Assembly (NCBI GenBank): GCA_041175665.1
Contig: JBEDEM010000049.1
Coordinates: 1 to 28,477, forward strand
DNA: 28,477 nt
Origin: UBA3064 sp016868095
GTDB lineage: Bacteria; Pseudomonadota; Gammaproteobacteria; Burkholderiales; Burkholderiaceae_E
Reading direction: 5' to 3'
Part shown: piece by piece, positions 7,784 through 14,782 of the stretch
How the letters are laid out: every line of letters begins with the position of its first letter
Position numbering within the stretch: the stretch's first letter is position 1
The notes under the pieces: generated by a model
Databases searched by the model: none
Seen by the model: only the letters and a program-made list of their open reading frames with translations
Told to the model about the DNA's origin: nothing
Program-made: the position numbers and the translations under genes

Positions 7784-8487
7784 TAGGGCGATCGATCCCG
7801 CAGGCGGCGCAGCTGCCTGCCGTCAGTGGACTCGGACTCGACTCCGATAAGGCTCGCTTTCATTTAATTGATACGCTCGCGCAACACTTCCAGCTCGATA
7901 GCTCACTCGTTGAGGTCATGCGTGCAGTGCCGCGCCATCGATTTGTCGAGCCTGCCTTTGTGAGCCGTGCCTATGAGGACATGGCTCTACCGATTGGTCA
8001 TCAACAAACCATCTCCAAGCCGTCGACGGTGGCCAGAATGCTCGACAGGATCCTTAAGCATCACCACGGTCAAGATCGGAAGCACTTAAAGATTTTAGAA
8101 ATTGGAACAGGCTGCGGCTATCAAGCAGCACTTCTCTCGAGGCTGTTTGGTGAGGTTTTTTCCATTGAAAGAATCAAGGACTTACACCTATTAGCTAAAA
8201 AGAATCTGCGTGGCATGCAGTGCTTTAACTTGCGGATGTTATTTGCCGATGGTCTTAAAGGCCTTGCTCAGGCAGCACCTTTTGACGCCATCATCGCCGC
8301 TGCTGCCGGTGACTCGATTCCAGAAGCGTGGATCCAGCAGTTGAAGCCCGGGGGGATTCTGCTGACACCGGTGGCTAGTGCAAACGGCCAGGTTCTCGAG
8401 CAGGTTATTTATCTTGGACATGGTAACTTTCAGCATGTACAACTTGATGCGGTACGCTTTGTGCCCTTGCTGCAGGGGACGCGTTAG
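7762..8487 (+). CDS. pcm: Protein-L-isoaspartate O-methyltransferase
   Basis: This SAM-dependent enzyme methylates isoaspartyl residues to start repair of aged proteins. The 241-residue protein shows VPRHRFVEP, YEDMALPIGHQQTISKP (71-87, substrate region) and the SAM-binding motif LEIGTGCGYQ (112-121), with FDAIIAAAAG and LKPGGILLTPV downstream. It is slightly longer than E. coli Pcm (208) because of an N-terminal extension of about 30 residues. The ATG lies inside surE. The overlap implies coupled expression, and the nlpD-like gene follows. Confidence 0.96.
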   Translation: MAQKPELVGRSIPQAAQLPAVSGLGLDSDKARFHLIDTLAQHFQLDSSLVEVMRAVPRHRFVEPAFVSRAYEDMALPIGHQQTISKPSTVARMLDRILKHHHGQDRKHLKILEIGTGCGYQAALLSRLFGEVFSIERIKDLHLLAKKNLRGMQCFNLRMLFADGLKGLAQAAPFDAIIAAAAGDSIPEAWIQQLKPGGILLTPVASANGQVLEQVIYLGHGNFQHVQLDAVRFVPLLQGTR

Positions 8488-8595
8488 AGAAGGGCGCAGC
8501 GTGTTACCAACCACTCAGGCCAATTTAAACCAATGACATACTCAGTTTGCAAGCTCGACAGCGTGCATGTCTCTGGGCAGCGCGAGGCAACGATC

Positions 8596-9531
8596 ATGCG
8601 CAGCCGTTGGACGGTTATAGTCGTCATAGTCATGAGTGGTTGGCTTGCCTCTTGTTCAACACCTAGAGCACCAGCACCGATTGTTGACCGATCCAGCAAA
8701 GTGCCTCCGGTAGTCATCATCTCTTCGGTCGGTCAGGGCAAGCCTAACGCCGGCAACTCAGCCACACAAAGCAGCGAGACGAAAGGCAAGAGCACTGCTC
8801 CGAGCACTGTGATGCGCCCATCTGAGCCTGGCCCTGCTGCTTCGCGCCAGGAAACCTCAAGTGATCCGCAGGCAGCTCCGGCAGCCAGTGCCAAGCCTAT
8901 TCGAAATCCCCAAATTGTTTCCAGCACGCGCTCAGATATATCGAGCCGCGCGGATGTGCCGAATCGAAACGAAAGAAGTCCGATCTCCGATACGCCGGCG
9001 AAGGGCTCGAGTCAGCCATCCGAACCGATACCGCAGGCCTCTAGTACAGCTAAGCCGCCGGATGTAGGCCGCGATACGCCCAGGCCAAATGAATCAAGGC
9101 CGGCAATGGCATCAAGCGAGGACAAAGACGCAGACCGCGGTGCTGTGACAACAAAGCCCGCTGAGGTCGACATCGAATGGATTTGGCCGGCAGAGGGAAA
9201 GGCTTTTAGCACTTTTAACGGTGGTAAGGGTGGCATCCGCATTGAGGGCCAGTCGGGAGATCCGATACTCGCCATCGGTGATGGTAAGGTCATTTTTGCG
9301 GGCCAGGGGCCTAAGGGATATGGGAATTTATTAATTGTGCGCCACGAGGGCGAATTACTATCCGTCTATGCCCACAACCGAGCTTTGCTTGTCCAAGAGG
9401 GGAGCCAAGTCAAAAAGGGCCAAAAGATCGCCGAGATGGGCGATTCGGGTGCTGATCGCATTCAACTTGGCTTCGAGCTTCGTCGTCATGGCAGACCCAT
9501 TGACCCGCGCACGGCCCTTCCTCAGCGTTAG
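8596..9531 (+). CDS. nlpD: NlpD-like lipoprotein with degenerate LytM (M23) domain
   Basis: A probable outer-membrane lipoprotein of 311 residues. ATG 8596 opens a lipoprotein signal (MRSRWTVIVVIVMSGW) ending in lipobox LASC with Cys20 and Ser at +2; GAGG lies before it. An earlier in-frame ATG at 8533 would bury the signal peptide and is rejected. Residues about 25-190 are a Ser/Pro/Ala/Lys-rich linker. The C-terminal 110 residues are a LytM domain similar to NlpD (GYGNLLIVRHEGELLSVYAHN, GQKIAEMGDSG). The usual zinc-site residues are lost: GIRI replaces GIDI and LGFELR replaces LHFE. It therefore likely activates an amidase rather than cutting peptidoglycan. No LysM domain is seen, unlike canonical NlpD. 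Confidence 0.87.
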   Translation: MRSRWTVIVVIVMSGWLASCSTPRAPAPIVDRSSKVPPVVIISSVGQGKPNAGNSATQSSETKGKSTAPSTVMRPSEPGPAASRQETSSDPQAAPAASAKPIRNPQIVSSTRSDISSRADVPNRNERSPISDTPAKGSSQPSEPIPQASSTAKPPDVGRDTPRPNESRPAMASSEDKDADRGAVTTKPAEVDIEWIWPAEGKAFSTFNGGKGGIRIEGQSGDPILAIGDGKVIFAGQGPKGYGNLLIVRHEGELLSVYAHNRALLVQEGSQVKKGQKIAEMGDSGADRIQLGFELRRHGRPIDPRTALPQR

Positions 9532-9561
9532 TGCTGTTCCATCTTCCTATCCCATTGTTTT

Positions 9562-10365
9562 GTGTCAGCCGTCTTAGTCTTTGATCTGGAAACCATACCC
9601 GATGCGTCGGGTCTTCGAAGAGCTTGGCCAGATCTGCCCAGCGAAGCGCAAGCTTGGTCAGATATAGAACTTGTTAATTTCGCTACGCAGCAACGAGAGG
9701 CGCTCACTGGAAGAGCATTTTTGCCACTTCAATTTCAAAAGGTCGTCGCAATCGGTTGCTTGTTTCGACATCAGACAAGCTCGGCTGAGGTCTTGCGACT
9801 GCGATGCCTGGGAAGTGCAGAGGAAAGTGAATCGAATCTGATTCGCGACTTCTTTCGAATCATTGATAAATACGCTCCGCAAATCGTCACTTGGAATGGC
9901 TCAGGTTTTGACTTGCCGGTACTTCATTACAGGGCGCTCATCCATGGTGTGTCAGCACCGCGTTACTGGGATCTAGGCGATGAGGATCGAGACTTTAAGT
10001 TTAATAACTATATCAGTCGTTATCACCAGCGACACACCGATCTGATGGATTTACTTAGTCTTTATAACGGTAGGGCCGTTGCTTCGCTCGATCAAATAGC
10101 GCTCCTATGCGGATTTCCAGGCAAGCAAGGCATGAGTGGAGCCCAGGTGTGGCCCGCATACTTAGAAGGAAGGGTCGAGGAGATCCGCCACTACTGCCTC
10201 ACAGATGTTCTGAACACCTGGCTCGTTTGGTGCCGCTTTCAACATATGCGTGGCATGTACTCGCTAGAACGTTATGAAGATGAAATCACACTGGCTAAGC
10301 AAATGATCAGTGAACAGAGCGACGCTCGTTGGGGGGACTTCCTCGCTGCTTGGAATGGCCATTAA
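9562..10365 (+). CDS. PolB-related 3'-5' exonuclease (DnaQ-like fold)
   Basis: A predicted 3'-5' exonuclease of the PolB-related type (DNA_pol_B_exo2 family), 267 residues. Exo motifs are seen in order: FDLET with Asp8 and Glu10 (Exo I), WNGSGFDLPVL with Asp117 (Exo II), and YCLTDVLNT with Tyr211 and Asp215 (Exo III). GFPGKQGMSGAQV and the segment HTDLMDLLSLY are typical of this subfamily. All four acidic metal ligands are present, so it should be active on nucleic acid, but the substrate is not established. GTG 9562 is the likely start, with no good ribosome-binding site. It occupies the position after nlpD where rpoS often sits, and rlmD begins 2 bases after its stop. Confidence 0.88.
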   Translation: MSAVLVFDLETIPDASGLRRAWPDLPSEAQAWSDIELVNFATQQREALTGRAFLPLQFQKVVAIGCLFRHQTSSAEVLRLRCLGSAEESESNLIRDFFRIIDKYAPQIVTWNGSGFDLPVLHYRALIHGVSAPRYWDLGDEDRDFKFNNYISRYHQRHTDLMDLLSLYNGRAVASLDQIALLCGFPGKQGMSGAQVWPAYLEGRVEEIRHYCLTDVLNTWLVWCRFQHMRGMYSLERYEDEITLAKQMISEQSDARWGDFLAAWNGH

Positions 10366-10367
10366 GC

Positions 10368-11720
10368 ATGGCAAGGGGTCGTCGCCAAAGAGAGGGACAT
10401 GCCGAGAGCCTGCCCGAGTTAATGTTGGACATCGAATCAGTTGACTTGGAAGGTCAGGGGGTGGCTCGGACCGATGGAAAGGTGATTTTTGTTGAAAACG
10501 CCTTGCCGGGGGAGCGCGTGCTTGCGCGAATCGTGAAGCGGGGTGCGCGTTTTGATCGCGCAATTTCCACACAGATTATCAGGGCCTCAAGTGGGCGCGT
10601 CTTGCCCCAATGTTCTTATTTTGGGGTCTGTGGCGGCTGCAGCATGCAACACATGGATGCCGCGACGCAACTTGCAATTAAGCAGCGCGTGCTTGAGGAT
10701 CAACTCTGGCACCTCGCTCGCATCAAGCCTCAACATATGCTTGCACCGATCGCAGGCCCAGCGTGGGCTTACCGACACAGAGCTCGATTAAGTGTCAGGG
10801 ATGTGATTAAGAAGGGAGAGGTGCTTATCGGCTTTCACGAACGCTCATCGAGCTATGTTGCGCAAATGAATAGCTGCGAGGTTTTGACTAAAGAAGCCTC
10901 AGGCTTAATTCCTGAGCTCAAGCGGCTCATTGAATCGCTGAGCATTAGGCAGCGCGTGCCTCAAATTGAACTTGCGCAAGGCAGCAAGGTATTAGCACTG
11001 GTGTTTAGAGTGCTCGACCCGCCTGACGCGTTCGATTTGGAGAAACTCAAGTCCTTTGGCAACCACCATCGCCTGGAGATTTGGCTGCAAAGCAAAGGTC
11101 CGGACTCAATTCAATTAATTCATCCCGCCGAATCGGCCTTGAGTTACCGGCTATCGGACTTCGCACTCGATTATCCCTTTCGGCCGACAGACTTCACCCA
11201 AGTTAATCACCAGATCAATGAGGTGCTTGTACGAAAAGCGGTCAGGCTTCTCGATCTAAGCGCCGACGATCACGTACTCGATTTATTTTGCGGACTTGGA
11301 AATTTCAGCCTAGCGATTGCAAGTGCAGCTGGGCGCGTCACAGGCGTGGAGGGCAGCGAGACGCTTATTCGGCGCGCTCAGACGATTGCAGCGAGTCAAG
11401 GACTTTCATCGCGCGTAAATTTTATTACCGCAAATTTATTCACCCTAAGCGATGATCACTGGCTTGCGTTTAGCAAGTTTAAGAAGATACTGATTGATCC
11501 GCCTCGCGAGGGTGCCCAACAAGTCTGTGAGCTTATCGCCAAACAAGGGCTCAAACCAGGAAGGATCGTTTATATTTCCTGTAATCCAGCAACCCTTGCC
11601 CGCGATGCCGCGATCCTAGTCCATCAGGCAGACTACATCTTAGAAAGCGCTGGTGTTGCAAACATGTTTCCACAAACTTCGCATGTGGAATCGGTCGCTG
11701 TCTTTTGTCGTAGCGAGTAA
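10368..11720 (+). CDS. rlmD: 23S rRNA (uracil(1939)-C(5))-methyltransferase RlmD
   Basis: This enzyme methylates U1939 of 23S rRNA using SAM and carries a [4Fe-4S] cluster. The 450-residue protein has an N-terminal TRAM domain (SVDLEGQGVARTDGKVIFV), cluster cysteines 82, 88, 91 (CSYFGVCGGC) and 170, close in position to E. coli 81, 87, 90 and 162, then QVNHQINEVLV, the SAM loop DLFCGLGNFSLAIA (from about 305), LIDPPREG and the catalytic Cys405 in YISCNPATLARD. ATG 10368 lies 2 bases after the exonuclease stop, so the two are probably coupled; the frame also continues upstream without a better start. All expected catalytic residues are present. Confidence 0.96.
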   Translation: MARGRRQREGHAESLPELMLDIESVDLEGQGVARTDGKVIFVENALPGERVLARIVKRGARFDRAISTQIIRASSGRVLPQCSYFGVCGGCSMQHMDAATQLAIKQRVLEDQLWHLARIKPQHMLAPIAGPAWAYRHRARLSVRDVIKKGEVLIGFHERSSSYVAQMNSCEVLTKEASGLIPELKRLIESLSIRQRVPQIELAQGSKVLALVFRVLDPPDAFDLEKLKSFGNHHRLEIWLQSKGPDSIQLIHPAESALSYRLSDFALDYPFRPTDFTQVNHQINEVLVRKAVRLLDLSADDHVLDLFCGLGNFSLAIASAAGRVTGVEGSETLIRRAQTIAASQGLSSRVNFITANLFTLSDDHWLAFSKFKKILIDPPREGAQQVCELIAKQGLKPGRIVYISCNPATLARDAAILVHQADYILESAGVANMFPQTSHVESVAVFCRSE

Positions 11721-11781
11721 ATATCGACTCGAAACGAGTGAGAGCAGCGACCTCACGACGCCAAAGAGATGTTCGGTCCTA

Positions 11782-12545
11782 TCAGTCTCTATCCCCGCCG
11801 AAAATCCCAAGAATCGCAAGCAAATTACTAAAGACGTTATAGACGCTTAAATAAATACTAAGCGTAGCTGTCACGTAATTATCCTCACCGCCTTGCAAAA
11901 TGCGCTGGATGTCGACCAAGATGAAAGCTGAGAAAATCGCGATGGCAAGTACCGAGATTGTGAGCATGAGCGCTGGCATTTGAAAGAAAATATTCGCCAG
12001 GCTAGCTACGATCAGCAGAACAACACCCACGGTCAAAAACTTGCCCATTTGGGTAAAGTCCTTCTTCGACACCGTCGCTATCCCCGCCATCACGGCAAAA
12101 ATGCTCGCAGTCCCGCCAAATGCCATCATGATCAAACTTGCACCGTTTCGAAGACCTAAGACGCTGCCGATCAACCCCGAGAGCATTAACCCCATGAATC
12201 CGGTGAACACCAACAACAGACCTACGCCCGCCGCTGAGTGCTTATTGCGCTCAATAAGGTAAAAGAAGCCAAAGGCCACCGCCAAAAAAGCAATCGCCCC
12301 GATAAATGGGCTCCCAGCGAAAAGGCTGCTGAACTTGGTTTGCACACCAATCCACGCACCAGCAATCGTTGGAATNNNNNNNNNNNNNNNNNNNNNNNNN
12401 NNNNCTGACGCGACCGGTCAAGACTTGGCTCAAATGGGGAAGACCCAGAACCCCAAGCACTTGCCCCCCGCCCAAAGGATGCACTGTGGATGTTTGTCGT
12501 CGGTGGGCTTTGAACAGTCACACGTTCGTTATGTTGCGAGCTCAT
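11782..12545 (-). CDS. Bax inhibitor-1 / YccA family membrane protein, interrupted by an assembly gap
   Basis: An inner-membrane protein of the UPF0005/BI-1 family; E. coli YccA modulates FtsH. The part from 12375 to 11782 reads in one frame IPTIAGAWIG, then about six hydrophobic helices, ending NLLAILGIFGG, all typical. The N-terminal part starts at ATG 12545 with AAAGGAG 7 bases before it (12553-12559) and reads to SLDRSRQ at the edge of the 29 Ns (12376-12404), including SFGRGAS common in betaproteobacterial members. The two parts fit one gene lacking about 13 residues (a VLRNTY-like helix start). With exactly 29 Ns the frames do not match, but an N-run need not be true length, so I call one intact gene, not a pseudogene. 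The ORF beginning at 12345 starts at an internal Val codon. Confidence 0.85.
12376..12404. other. Assembly gap (29 Ns) inside the YccA-family gene
   Basis: A run of 29 undetermined bases. The flanking codons are in phase only if the true length is a multiple of 3. Comparison with the family pattern suggests nearer 39 bases. Confidence 0.95.
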
Positions 12546-12561
12546 TGTTTAACTCCTTTAA

Positions 12562-12582
12562 TAAGCCATCACGATTGGCTTA
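12562..12582 (-). repeat. Inverted repeat in the 5' leader of the YccA-family gene
   Basis: TAAGCCA and TGGCTTA, perfect 7-bp arms around 7 bases, lie between the predicted -10 element (12587-12592) and the ribosome-binding site (12553-12559). It could form an mRNA hairpin or be an operator. Confidence 0.45.
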
Positions 12583-12586
12583 CACC

Positions 12587-12615
12587 AATGTAAGGTGAAA
12601 TGGAGAGAATTTCAA
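12587..12615 (-). promoter_or_regulatory. Sigma-70-type promoter of the YccA-family gene
   Basis: On the minus strand TTGAAA (complement of 12610-12615) is followed after 17 bases by TACATT (complement of 12587-12592). That is 5 of 6 and 4 of 6 consensus matches with ideal spacing. It lies 42 bases or more before the ATG. Confidence 0.6.
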
Positions 12616-12643
12616 TTGACCATACAGCAACAGATTTCATCAT
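12616..12643 (+). promoter_or_regulatory. Possible ndk promoter, back to back with the YccA-gene promoter
   Basis: TTGACC (12616-12621) directly abuts the oppositely oriented TTGAAA, so the two -35 boxes share the palindrome TCAATTGA. A CATCAT -10 candidate lies 16 bases on (12638-12643). The -10 match is moderate, and TAGTAT at 12662 is another candidate. Confidence 0.35.
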
Positions 12644-12700
12644 TGCGACAAACTTCAATGCTAGTATCTCGAGTTTACTTTTAATTTGACGGCGAACATT

Positions 12701-13126
12701 ATGGCTGTAGAAAAAACCTTATCGATCATTAAACCAGATGCTGTTGCTAAGCATGTCATCGGCGCTATTTACGCTCGCTTTGAGGCCGCGGGACTCAAGA
12801 TCGCAGCGGCTCAGATGATGCACCTCTCAAGATCGCAGGCTGAGGCCTTTTATGGCGTCCATAAGGATAGACCCTTTTTCAAGGATCTCGTCGACTTTAT
12901 GATCTCGGGCCCGGTTATGGTTCAGGTCTTACAAGGCGAGGGCGCTATTGCCAAGCATCGCGAACTGATGGGCGCGACCGATCCCAAGAAAGCTGCTGCC
13001 GGCACGATTCGTGCTGATTTCGCCGACAGTATCGATGCTAATGCGGTTCATGGATCTGATGGTCCGGACACGGCAGCGGTTGAAATCGCATTTTTCTTCC
13101 CAGGCATGGCTGTCTTTAACCGCTGA
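12701..13126 (+). CDS. ndk: Nucleoside diphosphate kinase
   Basis: Transfers the gamma-phosphate from NTPs to NDPs through a phosphohistidine, balancing nucleotide pools. The 141-residue protein has the standard size and all the landmarks: TLSIIKPDAV near the N-terminus, HKDRPFF, SGPVMV, and the active-site NAVHGSD with His117, the same number as in most bacterial Ndk proteins. ATG 12701 gives the canonical MAVEKTLSIIKPD start. It heads the large plus-strand block that continues with rlmN 24 bases later. Confidence 0.97.
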   Translation: MAVEKTLSIIKPDAVAKHVIGAIYARFEAAGLKIAAAQMMHLSRSQAEAFYGVHKDRPFFKDLVDFMISGPVMVQVLQGEGAIAKHRELMGATDPKKAAAGTIRADFADSIDANAVHGSDGPDTAAVEIAFFFPGMAVFNR

Positions 13127-13150
13127 TAGTCAAGGCCTTCTCGGTGCTCA

Positions 13151-14326
13151 ATGCTCGGTGAGTTCACACAATTATTAGGCTGTCCTGAGGCAAGCCTCAA
13201 ACAAAAATTTGAGGCTTGGGGGCAAAAGCCCTTTCGAGCAAAGCAAGTGCTTCAATGGGTCCATCAACGCGGTCTTAGCGATTTCCATGCAATGACCGAC
13301 CTTGCCAAGCCGCTACGAGAGCGCTTAGCAACTCAGTTTCCACTCAGCGACCCGGTTGTCATCAGCGACCATGTTGCAGCCGATTTCACAAGGAAATGGC
13401 TGTTTGAGGTGGGCGCTGGCAACGGGGTCGAGACAGTTTTCATTCCGGAGCGAAAGCGTGGCACGCTTTGCGTGTCGACCCAAGTCGGCTGCGCCGTCGC
13501 TTGCAGCTTTTGCTCCACCGGTGCGCAGGGATTCAATCGAAACTTAACTAGTGGCGAGATCATCGCGCAAATTTGGCTCGCCCGCTCTTTGCTGCTTGGC
13601 GAGGCTAAGCCTTCTCCGATTCGATTAGCTCAGGCAGCCGTGGCGGACTCGGGTCAAGCATTCGACGCAGATGAAGACCTTGACGCATCGGCTGAGGCTG
13701 ATGGCTCCCAGACCAGACCCATCTCGAATGTTGTATTTATGGGCATGGGCGAGCCGCTTCAGAACTACGAAGCCACGCTCGAAGCTTTAACCATTCTCCT
13801 CTCGGATCACGCCTACGGTTTGTCGAGAAGGCGGGTCACCGTGAGTACGTCGGGCGTAGTCCCGATGATTGATCGACTAGCCAGTGATTGCCCGGTTGCA
13901 CTCGCTGTTTCACTCCACGCTGCCAACGACGACCTGCGCGACCGGTTGGTCCCACTCAACCGAAAATATCCAATCGCTGAGTTGATGAAGTCTTGCCAAG
14001 ATTATCTCGAGCATGCACCCAGAGACTTTATTACCTTCGAGTACACCATGATCAAGGGTATCAATGATCAGCTCGATCAGGCCAAGGAACTTGCAGCACT
14101 GCTCAGTAGCATCTCGTCAAAAGTTAATTTGATTCCCTTCAACCCATTTCCTGGCTCGGGCTTGCAGCGGAGCGACGCCACCCAAATTAGGCGATTTTCT
14201 GAAGTGCTTTTGCAAGAGGGCTTACGGGTAACGATTCGCAAGACGCGGGGCGATGATATTGATGCAGCCTGCGGACAGCTCGCAGGTGAGGTCGTCAACC
14301 TCACCAAGCGACGCAAACAAGCATGA
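13151..14326 (+). CDS. rlmN: Dual-specificity 23S rRNA/tRNA adenine-C2 methyltransferase RlmN
   Basis: A radical-SAM enzyme that methylates C2 of A2503 in 23S rRNA and A37 in some tRNAs. The 391-residue protein has the CxxxCxxC cluster motif at Cys114, 118 and 121, methyl-carrier Cys pair 107 (LCVSTQVG) and 374 (DDIDAACGQL), GMGEP (198-202), RRVTVSTSG and LIPFNPFPGS. It is longer than usual through an acidic, low-complexity insertion at about residues 151-190 (rich in Ala, Asp, Glu, Ser), between the cluster domain and FMGMGEP. The stop overlaps the next start as ATGA, so translation of the RodZ-like gene is probably coupled. Confidence 0.97.
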   Translation: MLGEFTQLLGCPEASLKQKFEAWGQKPFRAKQVLQWVHQRGLSDFHAMTDLAKPLRERLATQFPLSDPVVISDHVAADFTRKWLFEVGAGNGVETVFIPERKRGTLCVSTQVGCAVACSFCSTGAQGFNRNLTSGEIIAQIWLARSLLLGEAKPSPIRLAQAAVADSGQAFDADEDLDASAEADGSQTRPISNVVFMGMGEPLQNYEATLEALTILLSDHAYGLSRRRVTVSTSGVVPMIDRLASDCPVALAVSLHAANDDLRDRLVPLNRKYPIAELMKSCQDYLEHAPRDFITFEYTMIKGINDQLDQAKELAALLSSISSKVNLIPFNPFPGSGLQRSDATQIRRFSEVLLQEGLRVTIRKTRGDDIDAACGQLAGEVVNLTKRRKQA

Positions 14327-14703
14327 TCGATTTGAGGCATCGTCGCCAAAAACTAGGCATTAGCCCTCAGGAAATGGCCCAGGGGCTCGGGTTGAGTATG
14401 AAGCAGTTTGAGCATCTTGAGCGCGGCGAATGGGACGAGTTACCTGGTGCAGCCTTTGTCCGTTCAGTGCTCTTTGCTTACGGGCGTCGACTTGGTATCG
14501 ATCAACGTGACATACTCGAACAGATGCTGCCCAATGACTTTCGCCATCGGGTGGCTGATTTACATGCCGATGTCGATGATCGAAGGATTCGGCCTAAGGG
14601 GCTCTTGGGATTTGCCCACGGTGGTTCGGGAAGCTTCTTTGCCTGGGTCTGCCTGATCCTTGCAAGTCTTTTAGTCCTGGTTCACTATTTCGGAAGACAC
14701 TGA
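14323..14703 (+). CDS. Short RodZ-like protein: HTH_25 domain plus one transmembrane helix
   Basis: A 126-residue protein in the position usually held by rodZ. Residues 3-70 form a RodZ-type helix-turn-helix (LRHRRQKLGISPQEMAQGLGLS, LERGEWDELPGAAFVRSVLFAYGRRLGID). RodZ uses this domain to bind MreB on the cytoplasmic side. Residues about 105-122 (FFAWVCLILASLLVLVHYF) are one transmembrane helix, after which the protein ends. The periplasmic DUF4115-type domain of full RodZ is absent. The reading frame closes with a normal stop and ispG follows, so it is a short form, not a visible frameshift. It overlaps rlmN by 4 bases. Cell-shape function is inferred only. Confidence 0.8.
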   Translation: MIDLRHRRQKLGISPQEMAQGLGLSMKQFEHLERGEWDELPGAAFVRSVLFAYGRRLGIDQRDILEQMLPNDFRHRVADLHADVDDRRIRPKGLLGFAHGGSGSFFAWVCLILASLLVLVHYFGRH

Positions 14704-14782
14704 CCCATTGCCAAAACCCCAAATGCCAGGGATTGTTTTCAACATGGTGTCTTACCAAGCGACTTCATAAGTGTTAAACCCA

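Noticed and set aside
8533..8595. Longer start for the NlpD-like protein at ATG 8533.
   Set aside because: It would put 21 residues before a well-formed lipoprotein signal peptide; ATG 8596 has GAGG before it.
11721..11781. ACTCG-AAA-CGAGT hairpin between rlmD and the YccA-family gene as a bidirectional terminator.
   Set aside because: Only a 5-bp stem, AT-poor, and no T-tract follows.
12222..12345. Apparent frameshift or truncation of the BI-1/YccA family gene.
   Set aside because: It coincides with an N-run of arbitrary length; both flanks fit one intact family member.
14077..14349. Many long antisense frames, such as one on the minus strand here and others opposite surE, ispG and hflK.
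   Set aside because: They lie fully opposite conserved genes, show no recognisable domain and have no ribosome-binding sites, so they are shadows of codon bias.
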